A DNA stretch of 64,000 nucleotides. It comes from Bacillus sp. Xin1. Its GTDB lineage: Bacteria > Bacillota > Bacilli > Bacillales > Bacillaceae_G. Of the stretch, positions 1-7,943 are shown piece after piece. The stretch is from contig NZ_JABUAE010000021.1 in the NCBI RefSeq assembly GCF_013314535.1, forward strand, positions 1-64,000, in the 5' to 3' direction. The stretch's first letter is position 1; each line of letters begins with the position of its first letter. The notes under the pieces were generated by a model. The model was not told the origin of the DNA and ran no database searches. It worked only from the letters and a program-made list of their open reading frames with translations. A program made the translations under genes and the position numbers.

Positions 1-3
1 TAA

Positions 4-46
4 AAAAGACATCATCTTTCATATTGAAAGATGATGTCTTTTTTTA
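4..46. terminator. Perfect hairpin, bidirectional terminator shape
   Basis: Two complementary arms of about 19 bases around a 5-base loop, with an A-run on the left and a T-run on the right. It would terminate a gene entering from before the window. The start of the next coding region (ATG at 31) lies inside the right arm, which is abnormal. Confidence 0.8.
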
Positions 47-798
47 TTAAACGTTTACTTGCTGAACTTGTAAAACTTTCAAAGTGCGGCGCTTTCATAA
101 CACTTGGTTATCTACTTGATATTCACGTCATTGGAACAATGCCAAAATCTTTGGGATCCTTTACTAGTTTTCTAGGAGCAGCCGTTTTCCCTATCGGCCT
201 AATTCTAGTTATTCTTGCCGGTGGTGAACTAGTGACTGGTAATACGATGACCGTATCTATTGCTTGGTTTTCAAAAAAAATCTCTTTCTCTAAAGTATTA
301 AAAAATTTACTAATTGTTACAATTAGCAATTTTATTGGTGCTATATTTGTCGCTTATTTTTTTGGCCACATCGCCGGATTAACAGAGGGACAATTTTGGG
401 GAAAAACGGTATCGATTGCTCAGGCAAAACTACATGATACACCTGTGCAAGCATTTATTTCTGCTATTGGCTGTAACTGGCTCGTTTGCTTAGCAGTTTG
501 GCTCAGTCTGGGTAGCAAAGAGTTTGCTGGAAAAGTAATTGGTATTTTGTTCCCCATTATGACTTTTGTTGCAATTGGCTTTCAACACGTTGTTGCCAAT
601 ATGTTCGTTATTCCAGCCGCCATTTTTGCAGGTCACCTAACTTGGATGAAATACTTACCGAATTTCATTGTTGTTTTCTTTGGAAACTTAGTAGGTGGTA
701 TGCTATTCGTAGCACCCCCTTACTTCTTGGCTTACACTAAACCAGGGCAGTCAAAAAGCGAAACAACAGAATTAAAGAAAAAATCTGTAACTGCTTAA
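31..798 (+). CDS. Formate/nitrite transporter (FNT) family channel, 5' end abnormal
   Basis: Pentameric FNT-family membrane channel for formate, nitrite or a related small anion; closest in my memory to B. subtilis YrhG. Conserved blocks are visible: GAAVFPIGL, AGGELVTGN, GCNWLVCLAVWL and FQHVVANMFVIP with the family's central histidine. The body is complete, but the protein starts only about 22 residues before the first conserved GAF, where YrhG has about 38, and the canonical amphipathic N-terminus is missing. A TGA at 25-27 closes the frame upstream. The ATG lies in the arm of a terminator hairpin with no good Shine-Dalgarno. Either the gene was truncated by a deletion that fused it to an upstream terminator, or it is expressed by read-through. 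The family call is safe; function of this copy is doubtful. Confidence 0.8.
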   Translation: MMSFFIKRLLAELVKLSKCGAFITLGYLLDIHVIGTMPKSLGSFTSFLGAAVFPIGLILVILAGGELVTGNTMTVSIAWFSKKISFSKVLKNLLIVTISNFIGAIFVAYFFGHIAGLTEGQFWGKTVSIAQAKLHDTPVQAFISAIGCNWLVCLAVWLSLGSKEFAGKVIGILFPIMTFVAIGFQHVVANMFVIPAAIFAGHLTWMKYLPNFIVVFFGNLVGGMLFVAPPYFLAYTKPGQSKSETTELKKKSVTA

Positions 799-831
799 CA
801 AAAAGAATTTCATATAAAACCTATAGTACAC

Positions 832-860
832 TTGTTCTCTTCTCTTTTATACGTTATAAT
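832..860 (+). promoter_or_regulatory. Sigma-A-type promoter of hup
   Basis: TTGTTC (832-837) and TATAAT (855-860) separated by 17 bases, about 40 bases before the hup start codon. Confidence 0.65.
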
Positions 861-899
861 AACAACTTAAATAGCATTATTTACATATGAGGTGAAGAT

Positions 900-1172
900 A
901 TGAATAAAACAGAATTAATTAAAAATGTAGCACAAACAGCTGAAATTTCTCAAAAAGAAGCTACTGTAGTTGTGCAATCTGTAGTAGAATCAATCACAAA
1001 CACTTTAGCAGCTGGTGAAAAAGTACAACTTATCGGATTCGGTACATTTGAAGTTCGTGAAAGAGCTGCTCGTACAGGCCGTAACCCACAAACAGGTGAA
1101 GAAATGCAAATCGCAGCTTCAAAAGTACCTGCATTTAAAGCTGGTAAAGAACTAAAAGAAGCAGTAAAATAA
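900..1172 (+). CDS. hup: DNA-binding protein HU
   Basis: Small histone-like nucleoid protein that bends DNA as a dimer. The 90 residues match the usual HU length. The start MNKTELI, the [13 protein letters not shown] core and the RNPQTGEE beta-arm with its intercalating proline are typical. A strong site, AGGTGA, precedes the ATG, a sigma-A promoter lies at 832-860 and a strong terminator follows at 1181, so it is a single-gene unit. Bacillus strains often carry more than one HU gene; which paralogue this is cannot be told. Confidence 0.95.
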   Translation: MNKTELIKNVAQTAEISQKEATVVVQSVVESITNTLAAGEKVQLIGFGTFEVRERAARTGRNPQTGEEMQIAASKVPAFKAGKELKEAVK

Positions 1173-1180
1173 TAAAAAAT

Positions 1181-1209
1181 GGCCTTCTCGCTTATGAGAA
1201 GGCTTTTTT
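1181..1209 (+). terminator. Rho-independent terminator of hup
   Basis: GCCTTCTC/GAGAAGGC stem followed by six T, nine bases after the hup stop codon. Confidence 0.9.
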
Positions 1210-1393
1210 ATGTTTTTTATGTTTAAATTGTTGTATTAATCTCATTATAAAAAGGCTCGTCAAACCTATAATCCTAGTTGGATAATTAATACGTCATCCT
1301 TTCATGTGGGCTAAATAACATTGGAACAACCTCCGAATAAATAACATTTCCAAGTACATTTACTAAAAATTAGATTTAAAAATAACACTGTCT

Positions 1394-1447
1394 ATAAAGT
1401 GAAACTTTAATCAGTGGGGGTCTTACTGCCCATTAATGCGGGATAAA
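1394..1447 (+). repeat. bcr1-like repeat, internally deleted (54 bp)
   Basis: Keeps both ends of the bcr1-like element (left ATAAAGTGAAACTTTAATCA, right TACTGCCCATTAATGCGGG) and ends in ATAAA on both sides, but lacks about 105 internal bases of the full copy at 36541-36699. The rest of the 1210-1460 gap holds no recognisable gene. Confidence 0.75.
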
Positions 1448-1461
1448 AGTATCAACATAAA

Positions 1462-1494
1462 TAAAAAACAAGCTAGATCCAATACTAGCTCGTT
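1462..1494 (-). terminator. Terminator of csoR
   Basis: On the minus strand AACGAGCTAG pairs with CTAGCTTGTT and is followed by a T-run. It sits just after the csoR stop, so csoR is not followed by co-transcribed copper genes. Confidence 0.8.
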
Positions 1495-1497
1495 CTA

Positions 1498-1803
1498 TTA
1501 CGCTTTTGAGAATCGTTCGAACACTGTCATTAACTCTTCGATTGCTTCGTCTCCATTCCCATCTTTAATCGCATTAGAAACACAATGGTCTGTATGATTT
1601 TTAAGGATTCCCATACCGACCTTCTTCATCGCTGCATTAATAGCTGAAATTTGCACTAAAATATCAACACAATAGCGATCATTTTCAATCATATTTTGGA
1701 TACCACGTACTTGCCCTTCAATTCTCTTTAACCGATTCATAATTTGTTCTTTTTCTTTATCCGACCTATGAGTAGTAGCTGCTTCATTTTCATTATGCCT
1801 CAT
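1498..1803 (-). CDS. csoR: CsoR-family copper-sensing transcriptional repressor
   Basis: All-helical DUF156 repressor that releases DNA when Cu(I) binds. The three ligand residues Cys45 (DRYC), His70 and Cys74 (NHTDHC) fall at the same positions as in B. subtilis CsoR, and the signature RLKRIEGQVRGIQNMIE is present. Length 101 is normal. Unlike the usual csoR-copZ-copA layout there is no copZ or copA beside it; a terminator follows directly and the siderophore esterase lies upstream in the same direction. Its targets must therefore lie elsewhere. FrmR- or RcnR-type sensing is less likely given the ligand set. Confidence 0.88.
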   Translation of the reverse strand: MRHNENEAATTHRSDKEKEQIMNRLKRIEGQVRGIQNMIENDRYCVDILVQISAINAAMKKVGMGILKNHTDHCVSNAIKDGNGDEAIEELMTVFERFSKA

Positions 1804-2014
1804 TTTATCACCTTCTTAAAGTTTCTATCCTATTAACAAATAGATATCTCTAACAACCCTATTCCATTTCAATCTACATGTAATAACATCTAATCGGAGT
1901 ATAACATTTATAGCATAAAATATACATACAGATATACTCTATATTTTCCTATATAAGGACATTACATACGTGTTTCTGTACTACATTTTCTAATGTTTCA
2001 TTCAAAAACAAAAA

Positions 2015-2836
2015 TTAGGATATATTACTTACAAATCTCAGCGCCTTACTTAAAGTGGTTGGAACTACCGACGCATGATTCTCTCCCTCAGCTTCATAAA
2101 ATGCAAAGCGAAATTTATTATATTGCAAATTCAGTAAACGCTCTGATAATGCATTCGCATCTCGAACCATATGCTCTCTTTCTAGTGCTCCTACTGTCAG
2201 AAAGACTCCCACTTCAAAATTCGCTCTGTCCAATTCATTTATAAACTCTATTTCGTTTTCAAGAACAGACTGGTTATTCCACCAAATAGATGGGCTACTG
2301 ATGAAATAATTTTGAAAGGCATTTATATTTGTAAATAATACATGTAAAGCGAATAATCCACCGAGTGAATGTCCAAATATCGTTTGCCTTCCTCTATTAA
2401 TCTTAAAATTCTTTTCGATGTGTGGCTTCAATTCATCTTGAAGAAATGCTAAAAATTCATTTGCTCCTCCTGACTCAGGCCACGGTTTTCCATCAGGTTT
2501 TGGCGGCGCATCCATAGAAGGTACAGAAGGAGTAAAATCATAACATCTTTCAGAAGCTGCAAAAGCACCTTCTATCGGATAACCAACGCCAACAATTATA
2601 GATGGTGCAACTCCTGTTTTTTCTGCTCTTACTGATTGGATCTTAATAGCTTCTTGGAACGTTTGAAAAAATGCGTTTCCATCTAATACATAAATTACAG
2701 GATATCCATGTTCTGGAGCAGGTTGCTTTGGCTTCGAAATATAAATTTGATATTCACGGTTTCCTATTTTCGAATACATCTTCCATTGCTCTGCACCAGA
2801 AATGGTAACATCTTTTTTCTCAATACTTGTATTCAT
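2015..2836 (-). CDS. Alpha/beta hydrolase, probable ferric-siderophore (bacillibactin) esterase
   Basis: Esterase_D/BesA-type hydrolase of 273 residues. The nucleophile elbow GHSLGG places the catalytic serine at about residue 157, and a histidine in GENHAS near residue 255 can complete the triad; VIYVLDGNAFF near residue 50 is typical of the family. Enzymes of this group cut the trilactone backbone of imported ferric bacillibactin or enterobactin to free iron. The gene is the last of the siderophore uptake operon, 25 bases after the ATPase, which fits that job. No signal peptide, so cytoplasmic. No clear terminator after it. The substrate is inferred from context. Confidence 0.82.
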   Translation of the reverse strand: MNTSIEKKDVTISGAEQWKMYSKIGNREYQIYISKPKQPAPEHGYPVIYVLDGNAFFQTFQEAIKIQSVRAEKTGVAPSIIVGVGYPIEGAFAASERCYDFTPSVPSMDAPPKPDGKPWPESGGANEFLAFLQDELKPHIEKNFKINRGRQTIFGHSLGGLFALHVLFTNINAFQNYFISSPSIWWNNQSVLENEIEFINELDRANFEVGVFLTVGALEREHMVRDANALSERLLNLQYNKFRFAFYEAEGENHASVVPTTLSKALRFVSNIS

Positions 2837-2861
2837 GTTCCTCTCCCCTCCTCTTATTATT

Positions 2862-3680
2862 TTAACTAGTTACATATATTTCCGTGTTTTCTTCTTGGAA
2901 CACACTATCATAACCGAAACATACAGGAGCTCCATTATAAGGATCTATCATGACCCGTGCGTTAATATGAAATACACTTTTTAATACTTCATTTGTAATG
3001 ATTTCTACCGGGCTTCCTGCTGTAATAATTTTTCCATCTTTCATCGCAATAATCTCATCTGAAAATCGCGCTGCATGATTAATATCATGTAAAACCATAA
3101 CAACCGTACATTTGTGATCTTTGTTTAATCGTTCAACAATTTGCAATACTTCTAATTGATGAGACATATCAAGGTATGTAGTCGGTTCATCTAATAATAA
3201 AACTTCTGTTTCTTGTGCTAAAGCCATTGCTAGCCATACTTTTTGTCTTTGTCCACCAGATAGATTTCCGATTTGACGCGTACGAAAAGCGGATGTTTTT
3301 GTAATATCTAATGCCCAATCAATCATTTCTTTATCTTTTGGTGATAGTTTATTCACATTATTTCGATGTGGGTAACGTCCGTAAGAAATCAATTCTTCCA
3401 CTTTCAGTTCGCCTGGTGCAATTGGGTTTTGTGGAAGTAGTGCGAGCTGCTTTGCAATTTGTTTTGTAGGAATTGTATTTAAATCTTGTCCTTGTAAATA
3501 CACTTTTCCGCTTTTTTGTTTTAAAATGCGCCCCATTGTTTTTAAGAGTGTTGATTTCCCGCATCCATTTGGGCCAATAATTGTAGTAACTTTCCCCTTT
3601 TGTATCTCTACATTCAAATCACGAAACACTGTAAACTTTTCATAACTTGTTTCTAAATTTTCAGCTCTTAGATCATTCAC
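2862..3680 (-). CDS. Iron-siderophore ABC transporter ATPase
   Basis: FecE/FhuC-type ATPase of 272 residues that powers the two permeases encoded just upstream. Walker A GPNGCGKST (about 36-44), signature LSGGQRQKVW, Walker B LLLDEPT and the switch histidine in VLHDINH are all intact. The C-terminal 45 residues after the core are usual for the family. It starts 15 bases after the permease stop, in the same operon. B. subtilis feuABC lacks a dedicated ATPase and borrows YusV; here the ATPase is in the operon. Confidence 0.93.
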   Translation of the reverse strand: MNDLRAENLETSYEKFTVFRDLNVEIQKGKVTTIIGPNGCGKSTLLKTMGRILKQKSGKVYLQGQDLNTIPTKQIAKQLALLPQNPIAPGELKVEELISYGRYPHRNNVNKLSPKDKEMIDWALDITKTSAFRTRQIGNLSGGQRQKVWLAMALAQETEVLLLDEPTTYLDMSHQLEVLQIVERLNKDHKCTVVMVLHDINHAARFSDEIIAMKDGKIITAGSPVEIITNEVLKSVFHINARVMIDPYNGAPVCFGYDSVFQEENTEIYVTS

Positions 3681-3695
3681 TTTCTCTCACTCCTC

Positions 3696-4718
3696 TTACG
3701 CCTTCGCTTTATATAACAGATACAGGAAATATGGTACACCAATAATCGAAATGACAATTCCAACTGGTAATTCCACAGGTGTAAATATTGTTTTTGCAAT
3801 AAAGTCTGAAACAATGACAAGTAGCATACCGATTGCTCCACATACAGGGATCACATACTTATGCTGAATACCAACGAGACGTTTTGCAATATGCGGTGCC
3901 ATCAGTCCTACAAATCCGATACTGCCCGAGACAGCAACACAAGCACTTACTAATCCAATACCACTTAATAATAAAATAGATTTTTCTCTCTCAACCGAAA
4001 CTCCTAAACTCGTAATACTCGTTTCCTCCAATTGAAATAAATCAAGTAAATAGGCTTTTCTTTTAATTATAGGAATTAGGATAATGAGCCATGGCAGCAT
4101 AGCAATAATATATTTCCAATTTGCATTATATATACTCCCGGAAACCCAAACGGCAGCCATTTCAAAGTCAGTTGCTTTCATTTTCAATGATAAATACATA
4201 GAAAATGCACCAAATCCTGATCCTATCGCAATTCCTGTTAATAAAAGACGTTGGGAATCTAGTTTTCCATTTCGCCAAGAAAACATATAAATTAATATAG
4301 CTGCACCTAAACCACCAACTAACCCAAACATTGGCATCATCAAAATCGAAACCCAGTCCGTACTTTTCAACTGTCCTTGAAAGAAAAACATAAAAATAAC
4401 AATTGCAGTTCCTGCTCCAGCATTCACACCTAAAATACCCGGATCAGCTAAACCGTTTCTTGTAATTCCTTGAATAACTGCTCCAGCAATTCCAAGACCT
4501 AATCCTACTAAACCAGCGATCACAATTCTTGGAAGCCGAAAATTAAATATTACTAAATCATGTTCGGGAACAGGATTTACCCGAAAGATTGTCCGACACA
4601 CATCCATAACTGTAATATCAAATGTACCGTTTGTTAAACTAACATATATAGCTATCAAAATTAAAAATATAATGATCCCCATTGTCATTACATAATTCCG
4701 ATTTGAACCCTTAAGCAT
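3696..4718 (-). CDS. feuC: FecCD-family siderophore permease, FeuC-like
   Basis: Multi-spanning permease (340 residues, about 9-10 hydrophobic segments) that forms the channel with FeuB. FecCD signatures seen: LPRIVIAGLVG near the N-terminus, GITRNGLADPGILGVNAGAG and the late GSIGFVGLMAPHIAKRLVG, which contacts the ATPase. Its start overlaps the end of feuB by 8 bases, indicating translational coupling. The name rests on order and similarity to B. subtilis FeuC. Confidence 0.88.
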   Translation of the reverse strand: MLKGSNRNYVMTMGIIIFLILIAIYVSLTNGTFDITVMDVCRTIFRVNPVPEHDLVIFNFRLPRIVIAGLVGLGLGIAGAVIQGITRNGLADPGILGVNAGAGTAIVIFMFFFQGQLKSTDWVSILMMPMFGLVGGLGAAILIYMFSWRNGKLDSQRLLLTGIAIGSGFGAFSMYLSLKMKATDFEMAAVWVSGSIYNANWKYIIAMLPWLIILIPIIKRKAYLLDLFQLEETSITSLGVSVEREKSILLLSGIGLVSACVAVSGSIGFVGLMAPHIAKRLVGIQHKYVIPVCGAIGMLLVIVSDFIAKTIFTPVELPVGIVISIIGVPYFLYLLYKAKA

Positions 4719-5727
4719 GCTTCTCTCCTCCTCTTGTCCGTATTAAATAAAGGAAGAAAGGAATTCCAATTAAAGACGTAACAACTCCTATTGGTGTTTC
4801 AAACGGATAATTTACAAACCTACTTACTATATCGCATAAAGCTAAAAACAAACCACCAATCACTCCTGAACAAGAGATAATCCATTTATAATCTACTCCA
4901 ATTAAAAAACGAGTAATATGCGGAATAATAAGTCCTACAAAACCAATTTTTCCGACTAGCGCAACCGCCGTCCCTGTCAAGAATATAACTGATATAATAG
5001 CGGTCGCTTTTACTAGTTTTGTACGTTGCCCTAAATTGACAGAAACCTCTTCTCCTAATGAAAGAATCGTAATCGATTTCGATATTAGCAGTGCCAAAAT
5101 AATCCCAACTATCCCGAAAGGAATTGCTAATTTGATTACATTTGGATCGACTTGATGTAATTTGGCATTGTACCAAAAACTAATATTTTGAGAAACTTGA
5201 AAATAAGATGCAATTGCAGCAGAGACACTACTTAAAAATGTACCTATAACAGTTCCAATAATCGCTAACCGAACTGGTGATAATCCATTTCGAAGCAATG
5301 AACCGAACCCAAAAACAATTCCGGCTCCTAATGCTGATCCTAGCATAGAACATAAAATCATATTAATTGAAGACATTCCCGGAAGGAATACCATACAAAT
5401 TGTAATCACAAAAGCTGAGCCATCTGTCACACCCATAATAGAAGGGGATGCAAGATAGTTTCTTGTCATCCCCTGCATAAGTGCTCCTGATATGGCTAGA
5501 AATGCTCCTACTAAAAGAGCCCCAACTACCCTTGGTAAACGAGAAGTAATAATAATATTATGATTTACATTTCCTGAATCAAAATGAAACAATGCATTCC
5601 AAGTTGTTTCAAAATTGATATTTTTCGCCCCATATAAAATTGAAAGCATAATTGTAAGTAAAATAACGATGGGTGCCAAACATAAAATTATCATTGGTAC
5701 TGAATTTATTTTCCGCATATCATTCAA
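4711..5727 (-). CDS. feuB: FecCD-family siderophore permease, FeuB-like
   Basis: Second half of the permease pair, 338 residues. Contains LPRVVGALLVGAFLAISGAL, MQGMTRNYLASPSIMGVTDG and GKIGFVGLIIPHITRFLIG, the same three FecCD blocks as its partner. Follows the binding protein with a 10-base gap and overlaps feuC by 8 bases. Expected to form a heterodimer with FeuC in the cytoplasmic membrane. Confidence 0.88.
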   Translation of the reverse strand: MNDMRKINSVPMIILCLAPIVILLTIMLSILYGAKNINFETTWNALFHFDSGNVNHNIIITSRLPRVVGALLVGAFLAISGALMQGMTRNYLASPSIMGVTDGSAFVITICMVFLPGMSSINMILCSMLGSALGAGIVFGFGSLLRNGLSPVRLAIIGTVIGTFLSSVSAAIASYFQVSQNISFWYNAKLHQVDPNVIKLAIPFGIVGIILALLISKSITILSLGEEVSVNLGQRTKLVKATAIISVIFLTGTAVALVGKIGFVGLIIPHITRFLIGVDYKWIISCSGVIGGLFLALCDIVSRFVNYPFETPIGVVTSLIGIPFFLYLIRTRGGEKHA

Positions 5728-5737
5728 CGCACCTTAC

Positions 5738-6706
5738 TTATTTAGATAAATTTTTCACAGCTTCTTTTAAGAAAGCAGTTTTACTCCAAGCAGTACCACC
5801 TTGTGCCATTGGATCAACAGAGTTTACAAATACTTTTTTATCTTTTACAGCATTAATGCTTTGCCAAATTGGATTGCTTTGTAAATCTTCTAATATTTGT
5901 GGTTTATCCTTATTCTCGCTCTCTTCAAATTGTAAGAAGATATAATCTGGATTACTCTCAGCTAATTTTTCTAAGGAAATTGCTTCTTGTGCTTTTACAG
6001 CTTTAATTTCTTCTGGAACAATTAATCCTAAATCTTTATAAATAACTGGGTTGAAGTAAACGCCTTCTGGATAAAGATACAAGTTACTAGCTCTTAATCT
6101 TATTACAAGAACCTTTTTATCTTTTAATTTATCACCAATTTTTTCTTTCGCTTTTTCAGCATCAGCTTTATAATCTTTAATAATTTTTTCCGCTTTATCT
6201 TTTTTACCAGATAACTCTCCCATTAACTTCAAGTTTTCTTCCCAATTTGTAGAAATATGTGATACTGGGAATGTTGGAGCTACCTTTGCAAATTTCTCAC
6301 CTGCCTCTGGTGGGAATTTTGAGCTAGATGTAATTACATCTGGTTTTAATTGAAGTAATGTTTCAAAATTTGGTTCCATTTTCTCACCGATAGATTTTGC
6401 CCCTTTTAAATCTTCTGCTAAGTACTTCGGTAATTGTCCACCTACTGTTATTGCTCCTACTGGCTTAATGCCAAGTATAGCTGCATCTTCCATTGATTCT
6501 AAGCTAGCTGTTGCAATTTTTGATACTTTTGCAGGAACTGTATATTCTTTACCTAAGTATGTAATCTTTTGTTTCTCATCTTTCTTCGTTTCAGTTGCTT
6601 TTGATTCTTGTTTTTGTTCTCCTGAACTTTTATCTGCACTGTTACATGCTGCAAGTCCAATACTTAATACTGTAACCATTCCTAATGTAAATAATTTCTT
6701 GTTCAT
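5738..6706 (-). CDS. feuA: FeuA-like siderophore-binding lipoprotein
   Basis: Substrate-binding lipoprotein of 322 residues. The signal peptide ends in the lipobox LAAC (Cys21), then a Ser/Lys/Glu-rich linker. Long stretches agree with B. subtilis FeuA, the bacillibactin/enterobactin receptor: SLESMEDA, GEKMEPN, FPVSHISTNWEEN, VIRLRASNLYLYPEGVYFN and VNSVDPMAQGGTAWSK. The arginine in the VIRLRASNLY block belongs to the basic patch that binds catecholate in FeuA. First gene of the operon, with GAGGAG before the ATG and a double Fur site about 150 bases upstream, so iron-repressed. Catecholate specificity is inferred from this similarity. Confidence 0.9.
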   Translation of the reverse strand: MNKKLFTLGMVTVLSIGLAACNSADKSSGEQKQESKATETKKDEKQKITYLGKEYTVPAKVSKIATASLESMEDAAILGIKPVGAITVGGQLPKYLAEDLKGAKSIGEKMEPNFETLLQLKPDVITSSSKFPPEAGEKFAKVAPTFPVSHISTNWEENLKLMGELSGKKDKAEKIIKDYKADAEKAKEKIGDKLKDKKVLVIRLRASNLYLYPEGVYFNPVIYKDLGLIVPEEIKAVKAQEAISLEKLAESNPDYIFLQFEESENKDKPQILEDLQSNPIWQSINAVKDKKVFVNSVDPMAQGGTAWSKTAFLKEAVKNLSK

Positions 6707-6850
6707 GTTTATAAATGCTCCTCTCTAAATTAACACCCTTTAAATATGTTGTTTTTGAAACTTTATTTCTATTTATTAAAATTTATCTATTTAAAATTAA
6801 AACTCATTACTTCACTTCCTCTAATAATAAGTTATCATCTACCCCCAACC

Positions 6851-6885
6851 AACGATAATCATTATCACTGATAATGATTATCGTT
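6851..6885. promoter_or_regulatory. Double Fur box upstream of the feu operon
   Basis: Perfect 16-base inverted repeat AACGATAATCATTATC / GATAATGATTATCGTT around a 3-base spacer. Each half (6853-6867 and 6869-6883) matches the 7-1-7 Fur consensus TGATAATNATTATCA with one mismatch. Confidence 0.9.
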
Positions 6886-6950
6886 ATTAATTATATAGCT
6901 ATAAACACATTATTTCAAGAATTATTTGAGAAATTTTAACAAAACAAATA

Positions 6951-6996
6951 AAAAAGTAGTATCTATCCTTTATTCAAAATAGATACTACTTTTTTA
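6951..6996. terminator. Terminator of exoA (bidirectional shape)
   Basis: AAAAAGTAGTATCTAT pairs with ATAGATACTACTTTTT; A-run on one side and T-run on the other. It lies directly after the exoA stop codon. Confidence 0.85.
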
Positions 6997-7002
6997 TATT
7001 TT

Positions 7003-7761
7003 CTAAATTTCTAGATTCAATTCAACAGGACAATGATCTGATCCCATTACTTCACTATTGATTTTCGCATCGACAATTTTATTCTTTAATCTTTCAGAGA
7101 CGATGAAATAATCCAAGCGCCACCCAATGTTTTTCGTCCTTGCATTCATACGATATGGCCACCATGAATAAGCCCCTTCTCTATCAGGATATAAATAGCG
7201 ATACGTATCGATAAATCCTTCATCCAAAATCCGGTTGAACTTTTCTCTTTCTTGATCTGAAAAACCAGGATTTTTTCGATTTGTTTTTGGATTTTTCAAA
7301 TCAATTTCTTTATGTGCCACATTTAGATCCCCGCAAAAAATAACAGGTTTCTTTTTGTCTAACTGCTTAATATAAGTTAAAAAATCATCCTCCCATTCCA
7401 GTCGATAATCTAAACGTTCTAAGCCTCTTTTCGCATTCGGTGTATAGAGCGTTAGCATATAAAAATCTTCAAATTCTAATGTAATCAGTCTTCCTTCTTG
7501 ATCATGCTCTTCAATCCCTAAGCCATATGTAACAGAAAGCGGTTCTTTTTTTGATAAAATAGCAGTTCCTGAATAACCTTTTTTCACAGCATAATTCCAG
7601 TACACATGGTACCCTTCCGGATTTAGATCAATTTGTCCACTCTGCAATTTAGTTTCTTGCAAACAAAAAATATCCGCATCGACTTCCTCTAAGTATTCTA
7701 TAAAACCACCTTTTGCAATAACTGCTCGTAAACCATTTACATTCCACGAAATAAATTTCAC
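7003..7761 (-). CDS. exoA: Exodeoxyribonuclease III / AP endonuclease ExoA
   Basis: Xth-family enzyme that nicks DNA 5' to abasic sites and has 3' exonuclease/phosphatase activity in base excision repair. Motifs: [10 protein letters not shown] at the start, LQETKLQ with the metal-binding Glu, FCGDLNVAH, and the catalytic [10 protein letters not shown] at the C-terminus. I start it at the GTG at 7761 ([10 protein letters not shown]), seven bases after GAGGAGG, giving 252 residues, the length of B. subtilis ExoA; an upstream ATG at 7791 would put the ribosome binding site inside the gene. Stands alone, divergent from the alkylation-repair operon. Confidence 0.93.
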   Translation of the reverse strand: MKFISWNVNGLRAVIAKGGFIEYLEEVDADIFCLQETKLQSGQIDLNPEGYHVYWNYAVKKGYSGTAILSKKEPLSVTYGLGIEEHDQEGRLITLEFEDFYMLTLYTPNAKRGLERLDYRLEWEDDFLTYIKQLDKKKPVIFCGDLNVAHKEIDLKNPKTNRKNPGFSDQEREKFNRILDEGFIDTYRYLYPDREGAYSWWPYRMNARTKNIGWRLDYFIVSERLKNKIVDAKINSEVMGSDHCPVELNLEI

Positions 7762-7893
7762 TTTTTGTTCCTCCTCTTGCTGCTGTAGCATGATATCATA
7801 CTCGCTCTACATTTATATTTTTTGCTTACATGCTAACACAAAATATAACTTCTATCATTTTCACCTTTGTAATCTTGCTCTTACATTCATAAA

Positions 7894-7925
7894 TACGTAC
7901 GTGCGTACTTGTTTCAGGGTATACT
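7894..7925 (+). promoter_or_regulatory. Candidate AdaA-dependent promoter of adaA-adaB-alkA
   Basis: TATACT at 7920-7925 can serve as -10. The -35 position (GTACGT) is poor, which fits activation. A near-palindrome TACGTACGTGCGTA covers 7894-7907 where an activator would bind. No experimental consensus was matched; this is inferred. Confidence 0.4.
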
Positions 7926-7943
7926 AATTTCGGAGGTGATTCC

